This document shows positions 7,643 to 15,819 of a stretch of DNA of 64,000 bases, in pieces; positions within the stretch are counted from its first letter, which is position 1, and each line of letters begins with the position of its first letter. The notes beneath the pieces were generated by a model that ran no database searches, had not been told where the DNA came from, and saw nothing but the letters and a program-made list of their open reading frames with translations. The DNA comes from Stigmatella aurantiaca (GTDB lineage: Bacteria; Myxococcota; Myxococcia; Myxococcales; Myxococcaceae): the NCBI RefSeq assembly GCF_900109545.1, contig NZ_FOAP01000022.1:90748-154747 (forward strand), read 5' to 3'. A program made the translations under genes and the position numbers.

Positions 7643-10033
7643 TTACGGAGCGGGCTCCGGAGCCACGGCCGGCTCCGGAAAGCCCGCGAGGAAGACGCTC
7701 TCCGCGCGCGGGCCGGGCAGGGCCTGCCACACCGCTTCCGCCGTGAAGCTCAGCACCGGGGCCAGCAGCCGCACCAGCGTGGACACCACCGCGTACAGCA
7801 TGGCCTGGGCGCTGCGCCGCGCCGGGCCCTCCTGGGACAGGGGCTCCCGGAGCGCCTCCAGGGACGCGGCGGACAGCGAGTCCTCGCAGAACGCCCCCAC
7901 CGTCTCGATGACGAGGTGGAACGCGCCCTGCTCGTAGGCCTGGCGGATTTGCGTCACCCCTTCCGCCAACCACTCGCGGAGCCGCGCCTCCTGCGGCAGC
8001 ACGGCGTCAGGGGCCCCTCCGGGCTCGAAGCCCTCCAGGTGGCTCAAGGCGCGGTGCAGCGCCTCCCTCACCTTCGCGGCGTCCTGCCGCAGCCCTTCGA
8101 GGAGGCTGTCCGACAGGGGCACCTCCGCGTGATAGCTGTGGGTGGCCGCCCACAGCCGCAGGACCTCCGCGCCGTAGGCTTGGAGGATTCGCTCCACCGG
8201 CAGCGTGCCGTCCGGAGCGCTGACGGCGCCGTGCGTGAAGCAGGCCCGCGAGGGCACCTGTCCCCGCGTCCCCGCCCACACCAGCCAGGAGCGGCGGAAC
8301 GCCTCGCCCCGGGAATCGCTTCGCGCCACGCAGAGATCCGCGGGCCCGCGCGGGTGACGCGCCAGCACCGCCGGGAGCATGCACGCCGCGTCGAAGCCCG
8401 CGTCCAGGAGCTCCGTCTCCCGCCGGAACGTGCTCCCTCCGCACCCCGCGCACCGGACGCCCGCGCCCAGGAACGTTTCCACCGGCGAGCGGAACCAGAC
8501 CTCCACGCCCTCCTGCGCCACGGCCGAGGCCACCCGCTCCATCACCTCGGGCGAGGCGATGGCCTCGCCGCACCCCTCGCAGAAGGCCACGGGCAGGGGA
8601 ACGCCCCAGCGCCGCGGCTGGCCGAGGCCCCAGTCCTTCTGCCCTTCCAGCCCGCGCCGCAGGCGGCCGAGCCCCTCCTCCGGCATCCACTGCACCCGGT
8701 CCACCGCCTCCAGCGCCCGCGCGCGGAGCGACGGGTGCCCCTCCGGCGCCCGGTCCATCGAAAGCACCCACTGGGGCCGTGTCAGAAGGAAGGCCGGCTG
8801 GTGGCAGGTCCGGCACCGGGGCGCCGGGTGCTCCACCGTGTCCGTCTTCGCGTTGAGCAGCGCGCCCCGCTCCTCCAACAGGTCAACGATGCGCGCGTCC
8901 GCTTCGAACACCTTCTGCCCCTGGAGCGCCGCGCCCACCGAGCCGTCGTAGCGCCCGTCCAGGCCCACGGGGCTGGGGCGCCCCTCCCCGTCCTCACCAG
9001 CGGCAGGCGCGGTGGGCACCAGCCCCGTGCCCGCCTCGTCCGTCACATGCGGGCTCAGCACCACCCGGCCCGTCCGCTCCAGCCAGGGGTGCTGGTAGGT
9101 GAGGTGCTGCAAGTCCTCGCCGCTCGCGTAGGCGAGGATGCGCCGGAAGTCCTCGAAGCCCACCGTCTCCACATCCCCGCCACGCAGGCGCGCCGTCTTC
9201 TTCACCAGCTCGTCGCCCTTCACCTCGGCCAGCACCTTCGCCAGCAACGGCCGCGCGGCGCAGATGACCCGCTCGCCGAGCTGGTAGAAGACGTACTCGA
9301 AGTCCGCGTGCACCGAGAGGGTCTCGTGGACCGGCAGCGTCCACGGCGCGGCCGTCCAGCCGAGGAAGAAGACCTCCCGTCCCTCCAGCATCGGCATCCG
9401 CCCGGCCAGCTCCGGCCCCGCGCGGAAGGCCACATATAAGGAGGGGCTCTGGCGGGGCACGTCCTCCACCTCCTCCTCGGACAGCACCGTCTGGCAGTGC
9501 GCGCAGCCGTACGCCCACCGGCGCCGCCGGGACAGCAGCCCCCGGCGCGCGAGCGTGGCCAGCTCCCGAAGTTCCTGGGCCGCTGCGGCCGGGTCCATCG
9601 TCCGGTAGGGCGCCTCCCAGTCCGCGAACACCCCCATCCGCTGGTACGCCGCCGTCTGAAGGCGGATGCCCTCCAGCGCCTGCGCGCGGCACCGCGCCTG
9701 GAAGTCCTCGCGGGACAGCGCCCCCGGGTCCACGCCTTCCGCCTGGAGCCGCTGCGCCACCGCCTGCTCCAGGGCCCGCCCGTGCGTGCTCCAGCCGGGG
9801 ACCACGCGGCATGGGCGCCCGGAGAGGTTGCGGAACTTCGCGGCGATGTCCGTGAGCAGCCGGCCCAGCGCGGCATCCAGCGGCACGGGGCCTGCCACCT
9901 CCGAGGGCCCGTCCACCAGCACGAAGGGCTCGGCCCCGGCGTTCTTCTCCAGGAGCCGGGCCCCGATGCCGCGCTCGGCCCACCCACGGGCCAGCCGCGC
10001 TTCGCTCTCCAGCGGGTTCAGGGAGTCGCTCAT
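7643..10033 (-). CDS. Isoleucyl-tRNA synthetase-like protein lacking catalytic signatures
   Basis: The 796-residue product aligns by eye along its length with class I isoleucyl-tRNA synthetases, including the approach to the active site (VVPGWSTHG near residue 78), the CP1 editing-domain segment GWTAAPWTLPV, a zinc-type CRTC pair followed by PQWVLSM, and an alpha-helical tRNA-binding C-terminus. The HIGH signature expected near residues 49-53 reads VPLD, and the KMSKS loop expected near residues 605-612 is missing (THGAVSAPDGTLPVERI). The usual ETDVLDVWFDSG reads ETELLDAGFDAAC, and the editing loop HTAPGHG reads PTAPAAG. It is also shorter than normal IleRS (about 930-1040 residues). The frame is open, so it is a maintained paralogue rather than a decayed gene; aminoacylation looks impossible. 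A true ileS must lie elsewhere. Confidence 0.85.
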   Translation of the reverse strand: MSDSLNPLESEARLARGWAERGIGARLLEKNAGAEPFVLVDGPSEVAGPVPLDAALGRLLTDIAAKFRNLSGRPCRVVPGWSTHGRALEQAVAQRLQAEGVDPGALSREDFQARCRAQALEGIRLQTAAYQRMGVFADWEAPYRTMDPAAAAQELRELATLARRGLLSRRRRWAYGCAHCQTVLSEEEVEDVPRQSPSLYVAFRAGPELAGRMPMLEGREVFFLGWTAAPWTLPVHETLSVHADFEYVFYQLGERVICAARPLLAKVLAEVKGDELVKKTARLRGGDVETVGFEDFRRILAYASGEDLQHLTYQHPWLERTGRVVLSPHVTDEAGTGLVPTAPAAGEDGEGRPSPVGLDGRYDGSVGAALQGQKVFEADARIVDLLEERGALLNAKTDTVEHPAPRCRTCHQPAFLLTRPQWVLSMDRAPEGHPSLRARALEAVDRVQWMPEEGLGRLRRGLEGQKDWGLGQPRRWGVPLPVAFCEGCGEAIASPEVMERVASAVAQEGVEVWFRSPVETFLGAGVRCAGCGGSTFRRETELLDAGFDAACMLPAVLARHPRGPADLCVARSDSRGEAFRRSWLVWAGTRGQVPSRACFTHGAVSAPDGTLPVERILQAYGAEVLRLWAATHSYHAEVPLSDSLLEGLRQDAAKVREALHRALSHLEGFEPGGAPDAVLPQEARLREWLAEGVTQIRQAYEQGAFHLVIETVGAFCEDSLSAASLEALREPLSQEGPARRSAQAMLYAVVSTLVRLLAPVLSFTAEAVWQALPGPRAESVFLAGFPEPAVAPEPAP

Positions 10034-10085
10034 GGGCCCGGGGCCGTAACACGCCCCCCGGGAGCCCCGCAACGGCGGGGGCCCC

Positions 10086-11516
10086 TCAGCGCGGCTTCAT
10101 CCCCTTCGCGTCGAGCTGGTACTTCTTCACCAGCCGCTCGATGGACTTGCGGTGCAGCCCGCTCTCGCGCGCCGCGCGGGACAGGTTGCCCTCGCAGCGG
10201 CCCAGCACACTGGTGATGTACTCGCGCTCGAAGTTCTCCAGGAGCTGCTCCTTCGCGTCCTTGAAGGCCAGGTGCTCGTTGAAGGGCAGCGGCCCCTCGC
10301 GGGCCTGGCCCCGCACGCGCGCGGGCAGGTGCACGGGGAGAATCTCCTCCCCATCCGAGAAGGTGAGCACGTGCGAGAGCACGTTCATCAGCTCGCGCAC
10401 GTTGCCCGGCCACGCGTAGGCCATGAGCAGACCCAGCGCCTCGGAGGAGAAGCGCTTGCGGCCGTGGCGCTCCACCACCTCGGGCTCGGCCAGCGCCCGC
10501 TTGAGGATGAGCGGAATGTCATCCCGGCGCTGGCGCAGCGGCGGCAGCGGGATGTGGATGACGGAGAGGCGGAAGTACAGGTCCTCCCGGAAGTTGCCCG
10601 CGGCGATCTCCTTGAGCAAGTCCCGGTTCGTGGCGGCGATGACGCGGCAGTCCACGCCAATCACGTCGTTGCCGCCCACGCGCCGCACCTCGCGGTTCTC
10701 CAGCGCGCGCAGCAGCTTGGGCTGCAAGTCCAGGCGCAGCTCGCCCAGCTCGTCCAGGAAGATGGTGCCGCCTTGCGCGCGCTCGAAGGCGCCGGGGCGG
10801 CTGTTCACCGCGCCGGTGAAGGCCCCCTTCTCGTGGCCGAACAGCTCGCTCTCGATGAGGTTGGGCGGAATGGCGCCGCAGTCGAGCACCACCATGGGGC
10901 CCTTGCGGCGCTCGGACAGCTCGTGGACGGCGCGCGCCACCAGCTCCTTCCCCGTGCCCGTCTCCCCCTGGATGATGACCGACACGTTCATCGGGGCGAT
11001 GCGCTGGATGAGCCCGAAGATTTGCCGCATCTTCGCGCTCTGTCCCACCATGCCGCACAGCTTGCCCTCCTCCTCGGGCGAGCCTGAGGCCTCCTCCGTC
11101 ACCGGGGTGAAGGTGACGACGCTGGAGCCGGCGCGGACCTGGGAGGCGGGTGAGAGGTAGGCCCGCTCGATGCGGCGGCCATCCAGGAAGGTGCCGTTGG
11201 TGGAGTCGAGATCCACCAGGAGGTAGCCGCGCTCGGTGAATTGGATTTCGAAGTGGTGGCGGCTCGCGGTGCGGTCCTCCACGAGGACCAGGTCGTTGTC
11301 CGGGTGCGCGCCCACCGTGAGCCGCTCCTTGCCCGTCACCACGCAGCGGCCCTCGTCGGGCCCTGCCACCACGAGCAACCGGCACGTGTGGGGGCCCGTG
11401 CCCGGCGGGGGGTTCATCACCACCGTCTGTGAGGAAGGGGGGCCCAGGGCTTTGCCAGGGCCAGTGCTTCCGGAGGAGGGGGCCACCTCCCCCAGGGGGG
11501 GGTCTTGAGAAGTCAT
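10086..11516 (-). CDS. Sigma-54-dependent activator with N-terminal FHA domain
   Basis: A 476-residue enhancer-binding protein that would activate RNA polymerase carrying sigma-54. Residues 50-115 form an FHA phosphothreonine-binding domain (VGAHPDNDLVL, then STNGTFLDGRRI), so the input is probably a Ser/Thr kinase product rather than a response-regulator phosphate. Residues 145-370 are the AAA+ domain, with Walker A GETGTGKE, the sigma-54 contact loop GAFTGA, Walker B GGTIFLDELGEL and the arginine-finger segment FREDLYFRL. The C-terminus is a Fis-type helix-turn-helix (LSRAARESGLHRKSIERL). The start at ATG 11516 places the FHA domain near the N-terminus. It is divergent from rimK. FHA-type activators are characteristic of myxobacteria. 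Confidence 0.93.
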   Translation of the reverse strand: MTSQDPPLGEVAPSSGSTGPGKALGPPSSQTVVMNPPPGTGPHTCRLLVVAGPDEGRCVVTGKERLTVGAHPDNDLVLVEDRTASRHHFEIQFTERGYLLVDLDSTNGTFLDGRRIERAYLSPASQVRAGSSVVTFTPVTEEASGSPEEEGKLCGMVGQSAKMRQIFGLIQRIAPMNVSVIIQGETGTGKELVARAVHELSERRKGPMVVLDCGAIPPNLIESELFGHEKGAFTGAVNSRPGAFERAQGGTIFLDELGELRLDLQPKLLRALENREVRRVGGNDVIGVDCRVIAATNRDLLKEIAAGNFREDLYFRLSVIHIPLPPLRQRRDDIPLILKRALAEPEVVERHGRKRFSSEALGLLMAYAWPGNVRELMNVLSHVLTFSDGEEILPVHLPARVRGQAREGPLPFNEHLAFKDAKEQLLENFEREYITSVLGRCEGNLSRAARESGLHRKSIERLVKKYQLDAKGMKPR

Positions 11517-11594
11517 CCGGAGCGGAGGATACCAAACAGGAGCCTCAGAGCTGCTCGGTCCCTCCCTTGCCCGTGCTAGGCTCCCGCGCCCTGC

Positions 11595-12614
11595 ATGCCC
11601 CCCTCCAAGGCGAAGAAGAAAAAGGTGCGAGCCCCCGCCCGCACCGAGGCCTCTCCCCGTGCCCTGGTGCCCCCAGCGCGTTCCCCGCGGCGCACGGCGA
11701 AGAAGACGGTGGTGCTCCTGTCGCGCAAGCGCTCGCTGTACTCCACCGGCCGGCTGGTGGAGGCCATCAAGAAGCGGGGCCACCGGCCGCTGGTGCTCGA
11801 CACGCTGCGCTGCACCATGCTCCTGGCGAAGGACCAGCCGCGGATGATGTACCGGGGCGTGGAGATCCGCGGCGTGGACGTGGTGATTCCGCGCATCGGC
11901 GCCTCCATCACCGCCTACGGGCTGGCGGTGGTGACGCACTTCGAGATGATGCAGGTGCCGGTGGTGAACGAGGCCGGCTCCATCCTGCGCAGCCGCGACA
12001 AGCTGCGGTGCCTGCAGCACCTGTCGCGCGCGGGGCTGGACATCCCCCGCACGGTGATGGCGCATGACCGCAGCAACGTGCGCAAGCTGGTGGAGGAGGT
12101 GGGCGGCATGCCCCTCATCATCAAGCTCATCCGGGGCACGCAAGGGGTGGGAGTCATGATCGCCCACACGCTCACGGAGGTGCAGAGCATCGTGGACACC
12201 TTCTGGGACCTGGGGCAGGAAATCGTCCTCCAGGAGTTCGTCGCCGAGAGCAAGGGCAAGGACGTGCGCGCCCTGGTGGTGGGCAACCGGGTGGTGGGGG
12301 CGATGCGGCGCCAGGCGAAGAAGGGCGAGTTCCGCTCCAACATCCACCGGGGGGGCGAGGGCCAGCCCATCGAGCTGCCCCCTGCCTACGTGGAGGCCGC
12401 CGTCACCGCGGCGCGCATCACCGGGCTGGGCATCGCCGGGGTGGACATGCTGGAGGGGTACGCCGGACCCCGGCTGATGGAAATCAACTCGAGCCCGGGC
12501 TTCGAGGGGCTGGAGGCCGCCACGGGCCAGGACATCGCCGGGGCGATGGTGGACTACGCCCTGGAATTCGCGGAGACCAGGCGGGGAGGCGAGCGCGTCC
12601 GGCAGCCGTTGTGA
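11595..12614 (+). CDS. rimK: RimK-type ATP-grasp ligase (ribosomal protein S6 glutamate ligase family)
   Basis: A 339-residue ATP-grasp ligase. RimK adds glutamate residues to the C-terminus of ribosomal protein S6 in E. coli, and relatives ligate other amino acids. Characteristic segments are VLLSRKRSLYSTGRLVEA, VIPRIGASITAYG, the RDKLRCLQHLSRAGLDIPRT lid region, the ATP-binding IIKLIRGTQGVGVM, and LMEINSSPGFEGLE with the metal ligands. The first 37 residues are an extra Lys/Arg/Pro-rich tail absent from E. coli RimK, and the true start could be downstream. It is divergent from the FHA activator across a 78-base gap, so the two may share regulatory sequence. The substrate here is inferred only. 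Confidence 0.88.
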   Translation: MPPSKAKKKKVRAPARTEASPRALVPPARSPRRTAKKTVVLLSRKRSLYSTGRLVEAIKKRGHRPLVLDTLRCTMLLAKDQPRMMYRGVEIRGVDVVIPRIGASITAYGLAVVTHFEMMQVPVVNEAGSILRSRDKLRCLQHLSRAGLDIPRTVMAHDRSNVRKLVEEVGGMPLIIKLIRGTQGVGVMIAHTLTEVQSIVDTFWDLGQEIVLQEFVAESKGKDVRALVVGNRVVGAMRRQAKKGEFRSNIHRGGEGQPIELPPAYVEAAVTAARITGLGIAGVDMLEGYAGPRLMEINSSPGFEGLEAATGQDIAGAMVDYALEFAETRRGGERVRQPL

Positions 12615-12733
12615 ACAGAGGTGCCGGGCATCCAAGCCCTCCACTTCGTGCGTCCTGCGGGAATGAGCGTCTGCGGCGGATGTCAGGAGGGGATTGGCAG
12701 TTGGAGGGCGCCCCTCTAATCTGGGCACCCTTG

Positions 12734-13411
12734 ATGAAGACCCTGCTGCCCAAGACGCTGCAGATTACTGTGTACCAGGATGTGCTGTGCGCCTGGTGCT
12801 ACATCGCCGACATGCGGTTGGAGACACTGCGCCACGAGTTTGGTGACGCCGTCCGCTGGCGTGTGAGGCCCTACCCGCTGCGCGTCCAGGACGCGCGCCC
12901 CACGGAACGCGAGCTGAGAGGCTTGTCCGAGGAGGTGAAGCGCGCCAGCAACGAGCCGGAGCCCGTGGCGCGGCTGCTCACCACGGACCTGTGGCTGGGA
13001 GGAGACCCTCCCCGCTCCAGCCTCCCGGGACTGGCGGCGCTGGAGGCCGCGCGGCTCCAGGGGCCCCAGGCGCGCGCGTTCATGGCCAAGGCCATGCAGC
13101 GCGCGGCGCTGGAGCAGGGCGTGAACGTGTCGCGCACGGACGTGGTGTTCGAGCTGGCCAGCCGCGTGGGCCTGGCGATGAACGACTTCTCCGCGGCGTT
13201 CCACTCGGAGGAGACGCGAAGGCTCATCCTCGACGAGCACCGGCTGGCCGCCAGCCGCGGCGTGCGCGGCGTGCCCACCGTCATCATCGGCGGGCGGTGG
13301 ATGGTCTGTGGCCTGCGCGAGGTGGCCGAGTACCGCGAGCACATCCTCGCGTGCATGGGCAAGCTCGCCACGCCCCGCCCGGGCAGCACCTCCGAGCGGC
13401 TGGTGCACTGA
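12734..13411 (+). CDS. DsbA-family (FrnE-like) thioredoxin-fold oxidoreductase
   Basis: A 225-residue DsbA/2-hydroxychromene isomerase-like protein. The N-terminus has the beta strand ITVYQDVLCAWCYIADM, containing a CxxC redox pair (CAWC). An alpha-helical insertion follows, then the cis-proline segment RGVRGVPTVIIGGRWMVCG and a C-terminal helix, as in FrnE proteins. There is no signal peptide, so the protein is probably cytoplasmic. The ATG at 12734 gives the normal family N-terminus; the frame is open for 41 codons upstream but that stretch is low quality. The reaction (thiol-disulfide exchange) is family knowledge and the partner is unknown. Confidence 0.86.
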   Translation: MKTLLPKTLQITVYQDVLCAWCYIADMRLETLRHEFGDAVRWRVRPYPLRVQDARPTERELRGLSEEVKRASNEPEPVARLLTTDLWLGGDPPRSSLPGLAALEAARLQGPQARAFMAKAMQRAALEQGVNVSRTDVVFELASRVGLAMNDFSAAFHSEETRRLILDEHRLAASRGVRGVPTVIIGGRWMVCGLREVAEYREHILACMGKLATPRPGSTSERLVH

Positions 13412-13461
13412 GGCCGCCGCGCGCGGCGAGGGCTCCTCTTTCCGGGGAGCCCTTGGCGCGC

Positions 13462-14421
13462 TCAGCCCCGCGGGGCGTCCCCGGAGCGCAGGGACAGGTA
13501 GAGCGCCGCGAGCAGCAGGTAGCTCATCCCCAGCGCCGGGAAGAGGCCCACACAGCACGCGAGCACGCCCACGAACAGCAGCACCATGTTCATGAGCCCG
13601 AAGCCCACGGCGGCGAGCCGCTGGCCACGCATATAGGCGTAGCAGTTGCGGATGGCCTGCACCGCCGAGGGGTGCTCCGCGTAGGCCAGCTCGGGCTGGA
13701 GCAGGTACAGCGGCAGGGTGAGGTAGACGAGCACGGGCACGAACAGCACGCCCACGCACACCGCGGCGACGATGCGTGTCGAATCCCAGGCCATCTCCTC
13801 GAAGGAAGGCGGGAACGTGTCCAGGGGCACGGCGATCACGAACAGGATCGCGGCCATGAGGCCCATGAGGAGGGCGACCCCCAGGAAGACGATCAGCAGC
13901 GAGACGAGGTAGACGCCGATCTTGTGCAGCTGGCTGAACAGCCGGCCGATGTCGGCGCGCTGCCCGTGGAGCACATCGAGCAGCATGCGCATGACGCCCA
14001 GCCCCAGCACGCCCTGCACCACGTTCTGCACGAAGAAGGAGACCACGGTCAGGCCCACCGAGAGGGCCACGCTGTCCAGCGCCTGGCCAATCATCGGCAG
14101 GACGTTGCCCACGAGCTGCACGATGAGGGTGATGCCCAGCACCACGAGCACCGAGACGGAGATCATCACCCACTCCCGCTTGAAGAGCGGGAAGCAGTAG
14201 TCCCACAGCCCGCTGAGGCTCCAGGTGTCGCGGGTGAAGGGGAACTCCTGGCCCCCCGTGCGCGCCCGGCAGGTGGGGCAGCTCGACTGGCGGCCGCCTC
14301 CCGTGCACGTGGCGCACATGAAGTTGCCGCACCGCGTGCAGGTGCCCTGGGCCGGCGCCTCCGGATGCAAGGCGCAATGCGCGCCTGCCTGGTGACCCCC
14401 ACCCCAATCCATCTCCGGCAT
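13462..14421 (-). CDS. Multi-pass membrane protein with N-terminal zinc-ribbon/B-box-like module
   Basis: A 319-residue protein. Residues 10-55 hold regularly spaced Cys and His (CALHPEA, CTRCGNFMCATC, CPTC), a B-box-like zinc module. The rest has about six hydrophobic segments and an amphipathic N-terminal helix (WSLSGLWDYCFPLFKREW) of the kind seen in DUF975 and glycerophosphodiesterase membrane-domain proteins. Such proteins are common in myxobacteria and have no assigned function. The ATG at 14421 follows GGAGAG at good spacing and is chosen over a start 17 codons upstream. It is convergent with the preceding oxidoreductase gene. Confidence 0.78.
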   Translation of the reverse strand: MPEMDWGGGHQAGAHCALHPEAPAQGTCTRCGNFMCATCTGGGRQSSCPTCRARTGGQEFPFTRDTWSLSGLWDYCFPLFKREWVMISVSVLVVLGITLIVQLVGNVLPMIGQALDSVALSVGLTVVSFFVQNVVQGVLGLGVMRMLLDVLHGQRADIGRLFSQLHKIGVYLVSLLIVFLGVALLMGLMAAILFVIAVPLDTFPPSFEEMAWDSTRIVAAVCVGVLFVPVLVYLTLPLYLLQPELAYAEHPSAVQAIRNCYAYMRGQRLAAVGFGLMNMVLLFVGVLACCVGLFPALGMSYLLLAALYLSLRSGDAPRG

Positions 14422-14621
14422 CGGCTCTCCCTCGCGGCCGGAAAGGGACCGTCCCCCCGGTAGCCCGCGCAAGTCCCCTATATCCCAGGGATTCGCGGGG
14501 CCTCCAGGGATTGGACGCCCGGAGGGGGGGAGGACTGAATTTCCGGGCCCCCCGTGCGTCTTTCCGGATGCCGTCGTAAGACAGAAGCGGACCGGAGGCC
14601 CTGGTCCGGGAGACTCCTCAC

Positions 14622-15740
14622 ATGCGTCGCCTCCTTGCCCTCGTCGTCCCGTTGGCCCTGCTGGCAGGCACCGGCTGCGTCGTCACGCCCTACCACAGCC
14701 ACCGGAGCGCCTACCGCGCCGTGAGCGTGGTGGAGTACCGGTACGGCGGCGTGCACCCCATCCCGCACGCGGGCGGCTGGTGCAACGAATCCGCCTACCA
14801 CGTGCACGACTACGAGCCGGAGCCCGAGTACTACGCCTACACGAACGACGTGTACACGTACCGGGGCCCCACGCTCGTGTGGTACCTGGACCTGCACCCC
14901 ATCCCGAGCGGTGGGTACTGCCACCTGAGCGGGCGGCACCACCACGACTACCACGCGCGGCAGTACGACGGCTGGTCCCACTCGTGGGACCGCAAGCGCG
15001 AAGTCTACGTGTACAACTCGCCCCGCGGCAGGCATGGCGCCTCGCCCGCCCCGGGCTACCGGGCGCCGAGCCCCGTGCAGCACGCCCGCCCCACCCCTCC
15101 TCCGAGCAATGGTGACCGGTGGGGCCGCAACCCTCCGCCGGGCGGCGTGGGCCATGGTGGCTCGACGCCTCCGGGCGGCGGCTGGGGCAACCCACGTCCT
15201 CCCTCGAACGGTGGCAACTACCCGCCCCCGTCCTCGCCTCCGCCCACGGGCGGCGGTAACGGCGGCGGCTACGGCAACGGCGGCGGCAACAACGGCGGCG
15301 GCCATGGCCACGGTGGCGACAACAACGGCGGCGGTCACAACGGCGGCGGCTACGGCAACGGCGGTGGCAACAGCGGCGGCGGCTCCGGCAACGGCGGCGG
15401 CAACAGCGGCGGCGGCTACGGCAACGGTGGCGGCAACAGCGGCGGCGGCAACAGCGGCGGCGGGTGGGGCCGTCCCGGCAGCGGCAGCGGCGGGGGCAAC
15501 AGTGGCAACGGGGGCAACGGGGGCAACAGTGGCAACGGGGGCTATCAGCGCCCCGGAAGCAGCCAGGGCGGCCGTGGCGGCGAAGGCCGGGGCAGCAGCA
15601 GCGGCGGCAGCTGGGGCAGTGGTGGCAGCAGCGGCGGCAGCTCGCGCGGCAGCAGCTCCTCGCCTCCGCCGGGCCGTGGCTCCCAGGGCTCTGGCTCGGG
15701 CCGCAGCTCCTCCTCCGGAGGCAGCAGCGGCCGCTGGTAG
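14622..15740 (+). CDS. Glycine/asparagine-rich lipoprotein
   Basis: A 372-residue predicted lipoprotein with signal peptide and lipobox LLAGTGC. Residues 25-140 are rich in Tyr, His and charged residues (HHHDYHARQYDGW), and residues 150-200 are Pro-rich. Residues 205-310 are tandem Gly-Gly-Gly-Asn/Tyr/His units, and the tail is Ser/Gly-rich. No enzymatic domain is visible. The composition suggests a flexible, possibly metal- or surface-binding cell-envelope protein. The ATG at 14622 follows a long leader. No homologous family can be named from sequence alone. Confidence 0.75.
   Translation: MRRLLALVVPLALLAGTGCVVTPYHSHRSAYRAVSVVEYRYGGVHPIPHAGGWCNESAYHVHDYEPEPEYYAYTNDVYTYRGPTLVWYLDLHPIPSGGYCHLSGRHHHDYHARQYDGWSHSWDRKREVYVYNSPRGRHGASPAPGYRAPSPVQHARPTPPPSNGDRWGRNPPPGGVGHGGSTPPGGGWGNPRPPSNGGNYPPPSSPPPTGGGNGGGYGNGGGNNGGGHGHGGDNNGGGHNGGGYGNGGGNSGGGSGNGGGNSGGGYGNGGGNSGGGNSGGGWGRPGSGSGGGNSGNGGNGGNSGNGGYQRPGSSQGGRGGEGRGSSSGGSWGSGGSSGGSSRGSSSSPPPGRGSQGSGSGRSSSSGGSSGRW
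15249..15545 (+). repeat. Low-complexity GGC-rich tandem repeat inside the Gly-rich lipoprotein
   Basis: Imperfect units of about 18-36 bases built on GGCGGC and GGCAAC codons, encoding GGGN, GGGYGN and GGGNSGG blocks. Unit lengths vary by multiples of three, as expected for slippage selected to keep the frame. The repeats have no unique spacers, so this is not CRISPR. Confidence 0.8.
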
Positions 15741-15819
15741 CCCATTCGTTCGCCACGGGACGATTGACTCCGGGGTGGATTGCCACCCCTGCGGCCCGTG
15801 AAAATCTTGGCAAGCAGCC

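Noticed and set aside
11517..12728. Upstream extension of the sigma-54 activator frame to 12728
   Set aside because: The extension is antisense to rimK and has no domain; the ATG at 11516 puts the FHA domain in its normal place.
12615..12733. Possible tRNA or small RNA gene between rimK and the DsbA-like gene
   Set aside because: No cloverleaf arms or TTCGANNC T-loop; the stretch looks like ordinary leader.
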